A stretch of 64,000 nucleotides of DNA from Prauserella cavernicola. Lineage in GTDB: Bacteria > Actinomycetota > Actinomycetes > Mycobacteriales > Pseudonocardiaceae. Positions 56,711 to 64,000 of the stretch are shown in pieces. Within the stretch, counting starts at the first letter, position 1. The number at the start of each line of letters is the position of its first letter. The DNA lies in contig NZ_JAENJH010000002.1 of assembly GCF_016595675.1 (NCBI RefSeq), positions 1,116,001-1,180,000 on the forward strand, given 5' to 3'. Below the pieces are notes generated by a model. That model was not told the DNA's origin. It did not search any database and worked only from the letters and a program-made list of their open reading frames with translations. The position numbers and the translations under genes were made by a program.

Positions 56711-59587
56711 ATGGCCGACTCTCAGCGGACGATCCGGATCCGGTTCGACGGCACCGCGGACCGGTTGCGGGCGGCCGCGAACCGGGTGCGTGAGGAGCTG
56801 CGCGCCTCGACGCGCGGCGTCACCGACTACAACAAGCACATCGCCGACGCCGCGGCGCGGGTGCGCCGCGCCTATGACGGTGAGGCGGACGCCACCGAGA
56901 AGCTGCGGGTCGCGCAAGCTCGGCTGCAGGAGGTGCGCGACGCGGCGGTGGTGAAGGCCTCGACGCTCGCCGCGGCCGAGGCGGCGGTGGCCAAGGCCAC
57001 CCGGGGTGTGGCCGCGGCACAGGCCACCCACGCCGAGGCCACTCGCCAGTACGGCGAGGCGCAGCAGGAAGCCGTGCGCCAGGCCGAGGAGGCGCGCCGC
57101 TCGTCGGGGCGGCTGCGGGCGGCGATCACCTGGGTCGGTGATGCGGCTGACCGGGCACGCGGGATGGTGACCCGCTTCGGTGGGGCGTTCCTGCGGCTGG
57201 CGCTGGTCGGCGCGGCACTCAACGGCGTGATCGGGCTCGTCGCCGGGCTCGCCGGCGTCATCGCGTCGGCCTCGGGTGCGCTGGGGTTGCTGCCCGGGAT
57301 CGCCGCGGCCGCCGTCGCCGGTTTGGTCGCGGTCAAGCTCGGCGGCGAGGGCATCGAGCGCGCGTTCAAGCGCCTCACCCCGACGTTGGACGGGCTGCGC
57401 TCGGCGGTGTCGGGCACGTTCGAGCGTGGGCTGCGGCCCGCTGTCGACAACCTCAACGAGGCCCTGCCCAAGACCGAGACCGGCCTGAACGCCGTGGCGG
57501 CCAGTGTGTCGGACGCCGCGACCGGGTTCACGGCCATGCTCAAGCAGGGCCGCAACACCACGACGTTGAACCGGATCCTGCTCACCTCGTCGAGGACCGT
57601 CCGGAACTTGGGGAAGTTCCTGGCCCCGGTGGGGCAGGCGCTGCTCGACATCGCCGACGTGGGCGGCGAGGTGTTCGCCGACCTCACCGAGGGCGCCGGT
57701 GCGGCGGGGGAGCGGTTCGCGGAGTTCATCAAGCAGGCCAAGGAATCCGGCCAGCTGCGCGAGTGGATGCAGGAGGGCATCGACACCTTCCGCGAGATCG
57801 GCGACGTGCTCGGCGATGTGTGGGCGACCGTGCGCAGCGTGTTCGCCGCCCTGGAGGAGGGCGGCGCCGGTCTCGGCGGGGTCCTCGGCCCGGCGATCGA
57901 GACACTGAAGGAGTTCGTCGAGTCGGCCGAGGGCCAGGAGGTGTTCCGCACGCTCGGCGGGATCCTCGAGGACTGCTCCCGCATCATCACCTCGCTGCTC
58001 GAGCCCGCGCTGGCGCTGCTGCAGCCGATCATCGGACCGCTCGGCCGCGCCGTGGACACCCTGGCGAACTTCGTCGAGGAGGACCTGGCCCCGGCGCTGG
58101 AGACGCTGGCCGAGTTCATCGGCCCGCTCATCGGCCTGGCCCTGGACCTGACCACGGCCGCCGACGGGCTCGGCATCAAGGTGCTGGTCGCCGCGGCCGC
58201 GCTGGCCACGTTCGCCAGTGCCGCGCGCAGGCTCAAGGGCATCGGTTCGACCATCGCGGGCGCGTTCTCATGGCGGAACTCGAGGGCCGACGGCAGGCGC
58301 GACGGCAACGGCTACGTCGGTGGCGTGGTCGAGAGCACCGAGAAGGGCGGCAAGAAGAAGGGACCGAGCGCGGCCCGGCAGTTCGGCGGGGCGTTCTCGC
58401 AGGGCCTGAAGGCGCTCGGGTGGGTCGGTCTCGGCTACGCGATCGCCGACGAGATCACCGGTGGGTGGCTCTCCGCCCGGGTCGAGGACACGGTGGCCTG
58501 GACCGGCGAGCAGATGACCAACCTGATCGTCAACGAGTGGGGTCCCAAGATCACCTCGGCGAGCAAGGGGCTCACGGACTTCGGCAACACCGCCACCCAG
58601 ACGTGGACCACCGTCGCCAACACCACCACGCAGAAGGCCGGCGAGATCACCGCCACGATCGGCCAGAAGGCCGGCGAGATCCCCACGTTCTGGAACACCG
58701 CGATGAGCACCACCGCGTCCGGGAACACGCTGGCGTGGACCGGGATCGCCGATCAGGTGCGGGGCAAGGCGTTCTGGGCGGCCTCGAGCGCCACGACTGC
58801 GGCGACGAACACGCGCAACGGGTGGTGGTCGCAGCTGTCGGCCACCGGCTCGGGCAACGCCACGATCTGGGACCGGATCTCCCGCGACGCCGGCAACAAG
58901 TCCCGGTCGGCGGCGCTGTCGGCGAAGACGCAGGCGAACAACGCGCGCGCCTGGTGGGCGGGCGGGGTCAACGGCGCGGCCGGTGCGAACAACAACGCGT
59001 GGGCGCGGATCGTGGCCGAGACCAGGCGCCAGGGCGACATCAATCGCAAGCGTGCCGAGAACGCCGCCAGCGGCGTGCGCAACGCGTTCTCCGGGATGTC
59101 GCTGTGGTCGCAGGGCTCGGCGATCATGTCCAGCCTCCGGGTGGGAATGCAGGCCGCTCTGCCCGGGGTGCTCGGCTTCGCCGCCGGGATCGCCTCGCAG
59201 ATCGCCGCGGTCAAGGGCCCCATCGAGAAGGACCGGCGGCTGCTGATCCCGCAGGGCCGGGCGATCATGCAGAGCCTCACCACCGGACTGGACTCCGGGC
59301 TGACCGAGGTGCTGCGCACCGCGGCCGCGATCGCGCCGGCCATCGCCGCCCGGGTCGGCGGCTCCGGTGTGGTCACCCGCGGCTACCTCGACGCCGCCGC
59401 CCTGCCCGTCACCGGCCAGACCGCCACTGCCGGGAGCTCGTCGACGAGCACGCCCACCGAGCAGATCACCGAGGTGCGGGTGTTCATCGGTGACCGTGAG
59501 CTCACCGACATCGTGCGCACCGAGGTCACCACCCGCGACCGGGACACCCGGCGCCGCGCCAGCCAGGGAGTGGGGGCCGCCCGATGA
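56711..59587 (+). CDS. Tail tape measure protein
   Basis: A 958-residue protein that sets tail length. A coiled coil (residues about 20-140), hydrophobic helices (about 160-215, LALVGAALNGVIGLVAGLAGVIA) and a long helical middle are followed by a Thr/Ala/Asn-rich repeat region from about 630 (TTTQKAGEITATIGQKAG, ARAWWAGGVNGAAGANN). At 0.15 nm per residue this length predicts a tail near 140 nm. ATG 56711 follows gp10-like by three bases. Confidence 0.88.
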   Translation: MADSQRTIRIRFDGTADRLRAAANRVREELRASTRGVTDYNKHIADAAARVRRAYDGEADATEKLRVAQARLQEVRDAAVVKASTLAAAEAAVAKATRGVAAAQATHAEATRQYGEAQQEAVRQAEEARRSSGRLRAAITWVGDAADRARGMVTRFGGAFLRLALVGAALNGVIGLVAGLAGVIASASGALGLLPGIAAAAVAGLVAVKLGGEGIERAFKRLTPTLDGLRSAVSGTFERGLRPAVDNLNEALPKTETGLNAVAASVSDAATGFTAMLKQGRNTTTLNRILLTSSRTVRNLGKFLAPVGQALLDIADVGGEVFADLTEGAGAAGERFAEFIKQAKESGQLREWMQEGIDTFREIGDVLGDVWATVRSVFAALEEGGAGLGGVLGPAIETLKEFVESAEGQEVFRTLGGILEDCSRIITSLLEPALALLQPIIGPLGRAVDTLANFVEEDLAPALETLAEFIGPLIGLALDLTTAADGLGIKVLVAAAALATFASAARRLKGIGSTIAGAFSWRNSRADGRRDGNGYVGGVVESTEKGGKKKGPSAARQFGGAFSQGLKALGWVGLGYAIADEITGGWLSARVEDTVAWTGEQMTNLIVNEWGPKITSASKGLTDFGNTATQTWTTVANTTTQKAGEITATIGQKAGEIPTFWNTAMSTTASGNTLAWTGIADQVRGKAFWAASSATTAATNTRNGWWSQLSATGSGNATIWDRISRDAGNKSRSAALSAKTQANNARAWWAGGVNGAAGANNNAWARIVAETRRQGDINRKRAENAASGVRNAFSGMSLWSQGSAIMSSLRVGMQAALPGVLGFAAGIASQIAAVKGPIEKDRRLLIPQGRAIMQSLTTGLDSGLTEVLRTAAAIAPAIAARVGGSGVVTRGYLDAAALPVTGQTATAGSSSTSTPTEQITEVRVFIGDRELTDIVRTEVTTRDRDTRRRASQGVGAAR

Positions 59588-60972
59588 CCTTGACCGCCAC
59601 CTACGCCGACGACCTCTCGCGCGTGCGCCTGTCGATCACCGGCGCCCCGGCCGCGGCCGACTACGCGCGGGTGGAGCGCTCGACAGATCTGATCACCTGG
59701 TCGACCGTGCGCGGCGGCGACACCGTGCCCCTCACCACCGGGGCGGGCTCGCTGGACGACTACGAGTTCACCCCGGGCGTGCCCAACCACTACAGGGCGT
59801 CCTATGTGGACTCGGCGCCGGTGTCGTTCGTCGGTGCCGGGGCCGCGGCCGCCGGGGTCAACGCCGCGCTCACCCCGCCGCTACCGACCGGGCTGCTCGA
59901 GGGCGACCTGCTGCTGATCTGGACCGCGATCCGCAACACCGCGGGCCGCCCCGTCGTCCCCGCGGGCTGGAGCACGCTGGTCGAGGTCGGCAACGCCGCC
60001 CTGCTCGGCCGCCGCTACCTGCCCGGCGACACCGCGCCGACCGTCGGCTTCACCGGTGGTGTGGCCGGCGCGGACACGCTCGCCCAGTGCGCGGCGTTCC
60101 GCAACGCCGCGCTCACCCCGGCCACCGCCAACACCCAGATCAACACCAGCGGCCAGAACATCGCCTACCCGCCGTTGACCGTGCCCGGCGACGGGCACCT
60201 GGTGCTCATCGCCGGGTGGAAGGCCGACGACTGGGCAGGCGTGGGCATGCCGGTCACCGAGATCGGCGAGCCCTCCAGCGTCACCGGCGACGACGCCGGG
60301 ATCGCCTGGTGCTACCTCGTGCAGAGCACGCAGGTCAACGTCGTGCCCGGCGTGTTCGATGTCTCCGGCGGCGCGGCCGCGGTGTCCCGAGCGGTCACCG
60401 TGGCGTTCCGGCCCGCCGACCGGCTCGCCGCCGAGCAGGCCACCGTCACGCCGGCCATGACCGGGGTGTGGATCAAGAACGTGCAGCGCCCCTACCTGAA
60501 CCGGCGCGTCGTAGTCACCGACTTCGGGCAGATCACCCGGCCCGCCCGCGGCGGCGTGTTCGAGGTCGTGTCCCGCTCGCTGCCGGTCGCGGTGACCGAC
60601 CTGCGCGGCTCGCGCCGCTACCCGCTCACCATCACCGCCGCCAACCTCGACCTCGCCGAGGACCTGGACTACTGCTTCGCCACCGGCGAGCCGGTGCTGC
60701 TGCACGTGCCACCCGGCTGCCCGTTCCCCGGCATGTACGCGGTGATCGGCGACATCAGCACGGACAAGCACAGCAAGCGCACGCTGCGCCGGTTCCTCGA
60801 GCTGCCGCTGACCGAGGTCGCCGCCCCGCCCGGAACGCTCGTCGGCGAAACCGTGCTCTACGCCGACCTGCTCGCCGCGTTCGCCACCTACGCCGACCTG
60901 CTCGCCACCGAGCCGACCTACGCCGACGTGCTCGACCGCATCGCCGACCCCGAAGACGTGATCGTCCCGTGA
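59584..60972 (+). CDS. Minor tail protein, distal-tail type (putative)
   Basis: A 462-residue beta-rich protein following the tape measure, the usual place of the distal tail protein. The middle (about 80-280) is a jelly-roll-like domain of the kind seen in phage tail carbohydrate modules. The C-terminal part (GVFEVVSRSLPVAVTDLRGSRR) looks like a distal-tail ring domain. It ends in three 10-residue repeats (YADLLxxxxT). Confidence 0.65.
   Translation: MTLTATYADDLSRVRLSITGAPAAADYARVERSTDLITWSTVRGGDTVPLTTGAGSLDDYEFTPGVPNHYRASYVDSAPVSFVGAGAAAAGVNAALTPPLPTGLLEGDLLLIWTAIRNTAGRPVVPAGWSTLVEVGNAALLGRRYLPGDTAPTVGFTGGVAGADTLAQCAAFRNAALTPATANTQINTSGQNIAYPPLTVPGDGHLVLIAGWKADDWAGVGMPVTEIGEPSSVTGDDAGIAWCYLVQSTQVNVVPGVFDVSGGAAAVSRAVTVAFRPADRLAAEQATVTPAMTGVWIKNVQRPYLNRRVVVTDFGQITRPARGGVFEVVSRSLPVAVTDLRGSRRYPLTITAANLDLAEDLDYCFATGEPVLLHVPPGCPFPGMYAVIGDISTDKHSKRTLRRFLELPLTEVAAPPGTLVGETVLYADLLAAFATYADLLATEPTYADVLDRIADPEDVIVP
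60859..60948 (+). repeat. Three 30-base tandem repeats in minor tail gene
   Basis: TACGCCGACCTGCTCGCC recurs at 60859 and 60889, with a diverged third unit at 60919. Each encodes a 10-residue unit: YADLLAAFAT, YADLLATEPT, YADVLDRIAD. The repeat sits at the very C-terminus and could vary in copy number. Confidence 0.75.
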
Positions 60973-62078
60973 GGCCCGTGTCCGATCGGTTCCTGACCAC
61001 CATCCGCGGCTCGCACGCCATGTGCGCGCGGGTGCGGGTGTGTCCACCGGGGCAGGTCGGCATCAACCCGCACGGCGTCGAGATCGCCATCACCGCGGGC
61101 GACGTGCGCCTGGACGCCACCGCACAGATCCGCGGGTCGCTCGACCTGACCACGACCCACGAGTGGCCCACCGACGCCGGCGGCACGCTCACGCCGTACG
61201 GCAACGAGCTGTTCGTGGAGCGCGGCGTCGTCTACGGCGACGGCGTGCGCGAGTGGGTGTCGCAGGGCTACTACCGGCTGGAGGACGCCGACCAGGAGGA
61301 AGCCCCGTCCGGGCTGGTGCGGCTCTCCGCGCGCGACCGGATGGCCGGCATCGTCGATGCCCGCCCGCTCGCACCGCAGGAGTTCGGGCCCGGCACGTCG
61401 GTGGCGGCGATCTTCGACTACCTCGTGGGCGAGGTCTACCCGGGTGCGGTGGTGTTGTTCGACTTCGACGCCGCCACCGCGAGCTTCCCGGGCAGCCACA
61501 TCCTCGAGGACGACCGGTATGCGTTCCTCAAGGACATCTGCGACTCCCTCGGCAAGGTCATGTGGTGGGACTACGCGGGCAGGCTCCGCGTGGAGACCGC
61601 GCCCGACCCCGCCCGCCCGGCGTTCGCGGTCAACCACGGCCGCGGCGGCGTGGTCACCAAGGTCTCGCGCTCGCTCTCGCGGCAGGGCGTCTACAACGCC
61701 GTGGTCGCCACCGGCGAGCAGGCCGGCGAAACCCCGCCCGTGCGCGCCGTGGCGTTCGACCTCAACCCGAACAGCCCGACCTACTGGAACGGCCCGTTCG
61801 GGCGGGTGCCGAAGTTCTACAGCTCGACGTTCCTCACCACCGAGGCCCAGTGCCAGACCTCCGCCGACGCGATGCTCGCCCGCGCGATCGGCCTGCCCTA
61901 CTCGGTGGACTTCTCGATGGTGCCCAACGTCGCCCTCGAGCCGCTGGACCCCATCGCCGTGTCCTATTCGGACCGCACCGCGCCGGAGACACACGTGATC
62001 GAAACCCTGACCGTCCCGCTCGACTCGGGCGCGGCCATGACCGGAACCACCCGCGCGAAAGTCGAGGTCGACGAGTGA
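60969..62078 (+). CDS. Minor tail protein, DUF5047-like
   Basis: A 369-residue protein with the pattern of actinophage DUF5047 tail proteins: a beta-rich start (HGVEIAITAGDVRLDATAQIRGSLDLTTTHEWPTDAGG has these features), LSARDRMAGIVDARPL, and SLGKVMWWDYAGRLRVETAP. It probably forms part of the baseplate hub. GTG 60969 overlaps the previous stop. Confidence 0.62.
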   Translation: MRPVSDRFLTTIRGSHAMCARVRVCPPGQVGINPHGVEIAITAGDVRLDATAQIRGSLDLTTTHEWPTDAGGTLTPYGNELFVERGVVYGDGVREWVSQGYYRLEDADQEEAPSGLVRLSARDRMAGIVDARPLAPQEFGPGTSVAAIFDYLVGEVYPGAVVLFDFDAATASFPGSHILEDDRYAFLKDICDSLGKVMWWDYAGRLRVETAPDPARPAFAVNHGRGGVVTKVSRSLSRQGVYNAVVATGEQAGETPPVRAVAFDLNPNSPTYWNGPFGRVPKFYSSTFLTTEAQCQTSADAMLARAIGLPYSVDFSMVPNVALEPLDPIAVSYSDRTAPETHVIETLTVPLDSGAAMTGTTRAKVEVDE

Positions 62079-62779
62079 GGTCCACCGACATCGCCGCCCT
62101 GCTCGCCGACGGAATGCAGCAGCAGGTCACCGGAACCACCGAGCTCGGCTGGCACACCGGCGTCGTGCTGTCCTGGGACGACCTCACCGGCCTCAACAGC
62201 GTCGAGATCAAGGGCCGGGTGTTCACCAACCTCAAGGTGCTCTCCACGGGCTCGGTGCAGCCGTTCCAGCCCGACGACGTGGTGGGTGTGCTCCGCGTGG
62301 GCACCACCTACTTCATCTTCGGCAAGATCCGCGCGCCCGGCGCCGGGGCGGGTGAACGCATCGACTCGGACCGCGTCGCAGCGTCGTTGTTCGTGCCCAA
62401 CAACGACACCTTCGGCGACCTCACCGGCTCCTACGGCCCAGAAGTGACCGTCTACATCGGATCACAGCGCCGGGCGCTGGTCATTCACTCCTGCGAAGTC
62501 ATCATCTCGGGCGCTGTGAACATCGGGCAACAGGGGCAGATCCATCAGGGCGTGGCGATCTCCGGAGCCACGCAGGCATCCCCAGCATCCGCGATCACCA
62601 ACGCCTACCTCAAAGGGCCCGCGGGGGTGGCCGGATCTGCCTCGGCCACGACGTTCATCACCGCCGAGAACGGTCTACAGCAGGGGCTCAACACCTTCAC
62701 CTGCAAGTACCGCGGTCTCGCCGACGGAGATCAAAACCTGCAGGTCAACAACCGTGTCCTGACCGTGATGCCGTTCTAG
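62075..62779 (+). CDS. Minor tail protein, 234 aa
   Basis: A 234-residue beta-rich protein. The N-terminal 90 residues (GVVLSWDDLTGLNSVEIKG, VLRVGTTYFIFGKIRAPG) resemble an OB-like tail-tip domain common after DUF5047 proteins. The C-terminal half is a beta sandwich candidate for host binding. Not recognised in detail. Confidence 0.58.
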   Translation: MRSTDIAALLADGMQQQVTGTTELGWHTGVVLSWDDLTGLNSVEIKGRVFTNLKVLSTGSVQPFQPDDVVGVLRVGTTYFIFGKIRAPGAGAGERIDSDRVAASLFVPNNDTFGDLTGSYGPEVTVYIGSQRRALVIHSCEVIISGAVNIGQQGQIHQGVAISGATQASPASAITNAYLKGPAGVAGSASATTFITAENGLQQGLNTFTCKYRGLADGDQNLQVNNRVLTVMPF

Positions 62780-62788
62780 GAGCCCTCC

Positions 62789-63358
62789 ATGCCGACCACG
62801 CCGATCTACTCGCTGCCCTACCCGGCGCTGAGCGACCCCCCGAACGTGCCCGCCGACATCGCGGCACTCGCCACTGCGTCGGAGGCTGGCCTGGCGCAGA
62901 TCGCGGCCGCGATCGCCGCGCAGCTCGAGGGCCGCCACGCCCGCTACATCGCCGCGGGCAACATGTCGCTGCCCAACGCCTCCTACACCAAGCTCGCCTA
63001 CGCCCAGCCGATCGAGACCAGCTCGGACATCGCCGTGTCCGGCGGTGGCACCGACTTCACCATCAACCGGCCCGGGGTGTGGCTCGTCGAGGCCGGCGTG
63101 CGCGCACTGCCCGCCTCCGGTGGTGGGCAGCGGTTCCTCCGGATCGCCGCGGCGTCCAACAACGGCACCGCCTACGGCAATTCCGCGCAGATCACCGTCG
63201 GCGCCTCGCACGTCACCGCGCTGTCGACGACCACGGTCCGCCGGTTTCCCGCGGGGACGACGCTCGCCGCGTGGATGTATCAGGACTCGGGCGGGCCGCT
63301 GTCGACCAGCCAGCAGCTCGAGGAGAACCACATCTCGTTCACGTGGCTGCGGGCATGA
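62789..63358 (+). CDS. Tail fibre or receptor-binding protein (putative)
   Basis: A 189-residue protein. The start (PTTPIYSLPYPALSDPPNVPADIAALA as a pattern) is shared by many actinophage tail fibre proteins: a short attachment peptide and a helix. The rest is a TNF/C1q-like beta sandwich (INRPGVWLVEAGVRALPAS, RFLRIAAASNN, VRRFPAGTTLAAWMYQDSG). It may bind the cell surface. Confidence 0.6.
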   Translation: MPTTPIYSLPYPALSDPPNVPADIAALATASEAGLAQIAAAIAAQLEGRHARYIAAGNMSLPNASYTKLAYAQPIETSSDIAVSGGGTDFTINRPGVWLVEAGVRALPASGGGQRFLRIAAASNNGTAYGNSAQITVGASHVTALSTTTVRRFPAGTTLAAWMYQDSGGPLSTSQQLEENHISFTWLRA

Positions 63359-63377
63359 CCACTTCGAGGGGGTGTGT

Positions 63378-63614
63378 GTGAGTGAGGTTGCTGACCTGGT
63401 CGTCGCGATCGGCGGGCTCATCGGCTCGATGGTCAGTGCCTACGTCCTGCTGCGGTCGCATGTGGACCGCAAGCGGGAACCGAGACGAGTCGCGAAGCGG
63501 GCCGCGTCCTCGTCGGCTGCAGCGTTTCTCGACGCGCTCGCTGACGGCCAGATCACCCCGGACGAGGTCGAGGAGCTCCGCCGTGCGCTCGAGGACGAGG
63601 ACGGTGAGCCATGA
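63378..63614 (+). CDS. Small membrane protein, holin candidate, 78 aa
   Basis: A 78-residue protein with one N-terminal membrane helix (VADLVVAIGGLIGSMVSAYVLLR), a basic stretch (RKREPRRVAKR) and an acidic helix at the end. Position after the tail fibre gene suits a holin or a lysis-related protein. GTG 63378 has GAGGGGG about seven bases upstream. Confidence 0.5.
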   Translation: MSEVADLVVAIGGLIGSMVSAYVLLRSHVDRKREPRRVAKRAASSSAAAFLDALADGQITPDEVEELRRALEDEDGEP

Positions 63615-64000
63615 GACCGGATGACGCACGTCAGCTGCGCGACAACGCCGCCGAACGGGCCGTGCAGGAATCCGACCGCAGACGGGGTCCGTGGCTGGCA
63701 TTCGCCATGCTCGTGCTCTGCGTAGCCGGTGGCTTCGGCTACCAGCAGTGGCGCGTCAACTCCACACAGGATGCCGTCGTCCACAACGCCGCCGCAGCCG
63801 CCGCGCTGGCCGCGCAGGTGCGCGAGCTCGGCGCACGCCCGGTCGTCGAGCCGCCTTCGGTCGAGGAGCCGGCCGAGATCGTCGAAGTGCCGCGCGTCGA
63901 CCCCGCCGCGGTGCGCGAGGCGGCCCGGCGCGCGGTGCAGAACTACTGCGCGGACGACCGGTGCCGCGGCGCCGACGGCCAGGCGCCCGACCTCGACGCC
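63611..64000 (+). CDS. Membrane protein, 3' end outside window
   Basis: ATG 63611 overlaps the previous stop and the frame stays open to the window end (130 codons). A cytoplasmic N-terminus, one membrane helix (WLAFAMLVLCVAGGFGY) and a Pro/Glu-rich outer part with a late cysteine pair (YCADDRCRG) are seen. It may be a second lysis-region membrane protein. Confidence 0.6.
   Translation, partial: MRPDDARQLRDNAAERAVQESDRRRGPWLAFAMLVLCVAGGFGYQQWRVNSTQDAVVHNAAAAAALAAQVRELGARPVVEPPSVEEPAEIVEVPRVDPAAVREAARRAVQNYCADDRCRGADGQAPDLDA

Larger units (their letters stand above)
35899..64000. mobile_element. Prophage (siphovirus, HK97-type), left 28 kb, right end outside window
   Basis: The stretch runs from a serine integrase through repressor region, early genes, recombination genes, and packaging, head and tail genes without any chromosomal gene. 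All structural genes point right and are tightly packed. No frameshifts or broken genes are seen in the core, so the phage may be functional. It is inserted in tadA. Confidence 0.92.

Overview
The window is very GC-rich, uses many GTG starts and four-base start/stop overlaps, and carries gene families typical of Actinobacteria. The order of the chromosomal genes (MBL hydrolase, crp, small membrane protein, nth, TlpA-like thioredoxin, CoA-type Nudix, marP, EphE-like hydrolase, holin-X protein, acs, HAD hydrolase, ssd, tadA) follows the Mycobacterium tuberculosis Rv3677c to Rv3659c neighbourhood as I recall it. Choice-of-anchor-P and DUF6319-like proteins suggest the Pseudonocardiaceae (Saccharomonospora, Prauserella or Amycolatopsis type). 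This placement is inferred; no rRNA or other taxonomic marker is present.

Chromosomal part, 1 to about 35.9 kb. (i) 1-6.65 kb: an unrecognised truncated gene, a Nudix and an MBL hydrolase, then a compact PQQ operon in the order A-C-D-E-B with a facing MFS transporter. A long stem-loop separates pqqA from pqqC. (ii) 7-13 kb: crp, nth, a thioredoxin, a CoA-type Nudix, the acid-resistance protease marP, an alpha/beta hydrolase with an unusual nucleophile elbow, and a holin-X family membrane protein. (iii) 13-17.8 kb: nhaA, a POT peptide transporter, a VIT1/CCC1 transporter, an OsmC protein and a DUF6319-like protein. (iv) 18-24.3 kb: an L,D-transpeptidase lipoprotein, a secreted protein, acs, a phosphoribosyltransferase and a Fic-like protein. 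An MBL gene lies between two copies of the acs 3' flank and has a MerR-type promoter. (v) 24.3-31.3 kb: a complete cell-wall MurNAc-recycling cluster on the minus strand (nagZ, namZ, amiE, murR, murQ). (vi) 31.3-35.9 kb: a candidate Ms1/6S-like RNA, a HAD hydrolase, ssd (with an SDR gene facing it) and a tadA secretion ATPase cut short by a prophage.

Prophage, about 35.9 kb to the window end. A serine integrase sits at the junction inside tadA. Next come a divergent repressor/Cro region with repeated CGTGA operators, then a long chain of small coupled early genes. These include a PD-(D/E)XK exonuclease with a RecT-like annealing protein, a probable replication protein, RusA, and an HNH nuclease just before the terminase. 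The late module is a siphovirus HK97-type set: terminase small and large subunits, one reading frame joining portal, protease and major capsid, head-tail connectors, major tail protein, frameshifted tail-assembly chaperones, tape measure and minor tail proteins, ending in small membrane proteins. The right attachment site, the 3' part of tadA and probably the endolysin lie outside the window.

Most promising observations: the portal-protease-capsid fusion with internal ribosome sites, the pqqA stem-loop, the candidate Ms1 RNA, the paired DnaA-box clusters before ssd and tadA, the CGTGA operator array, and the duplicated acs flank around the MBL gene.
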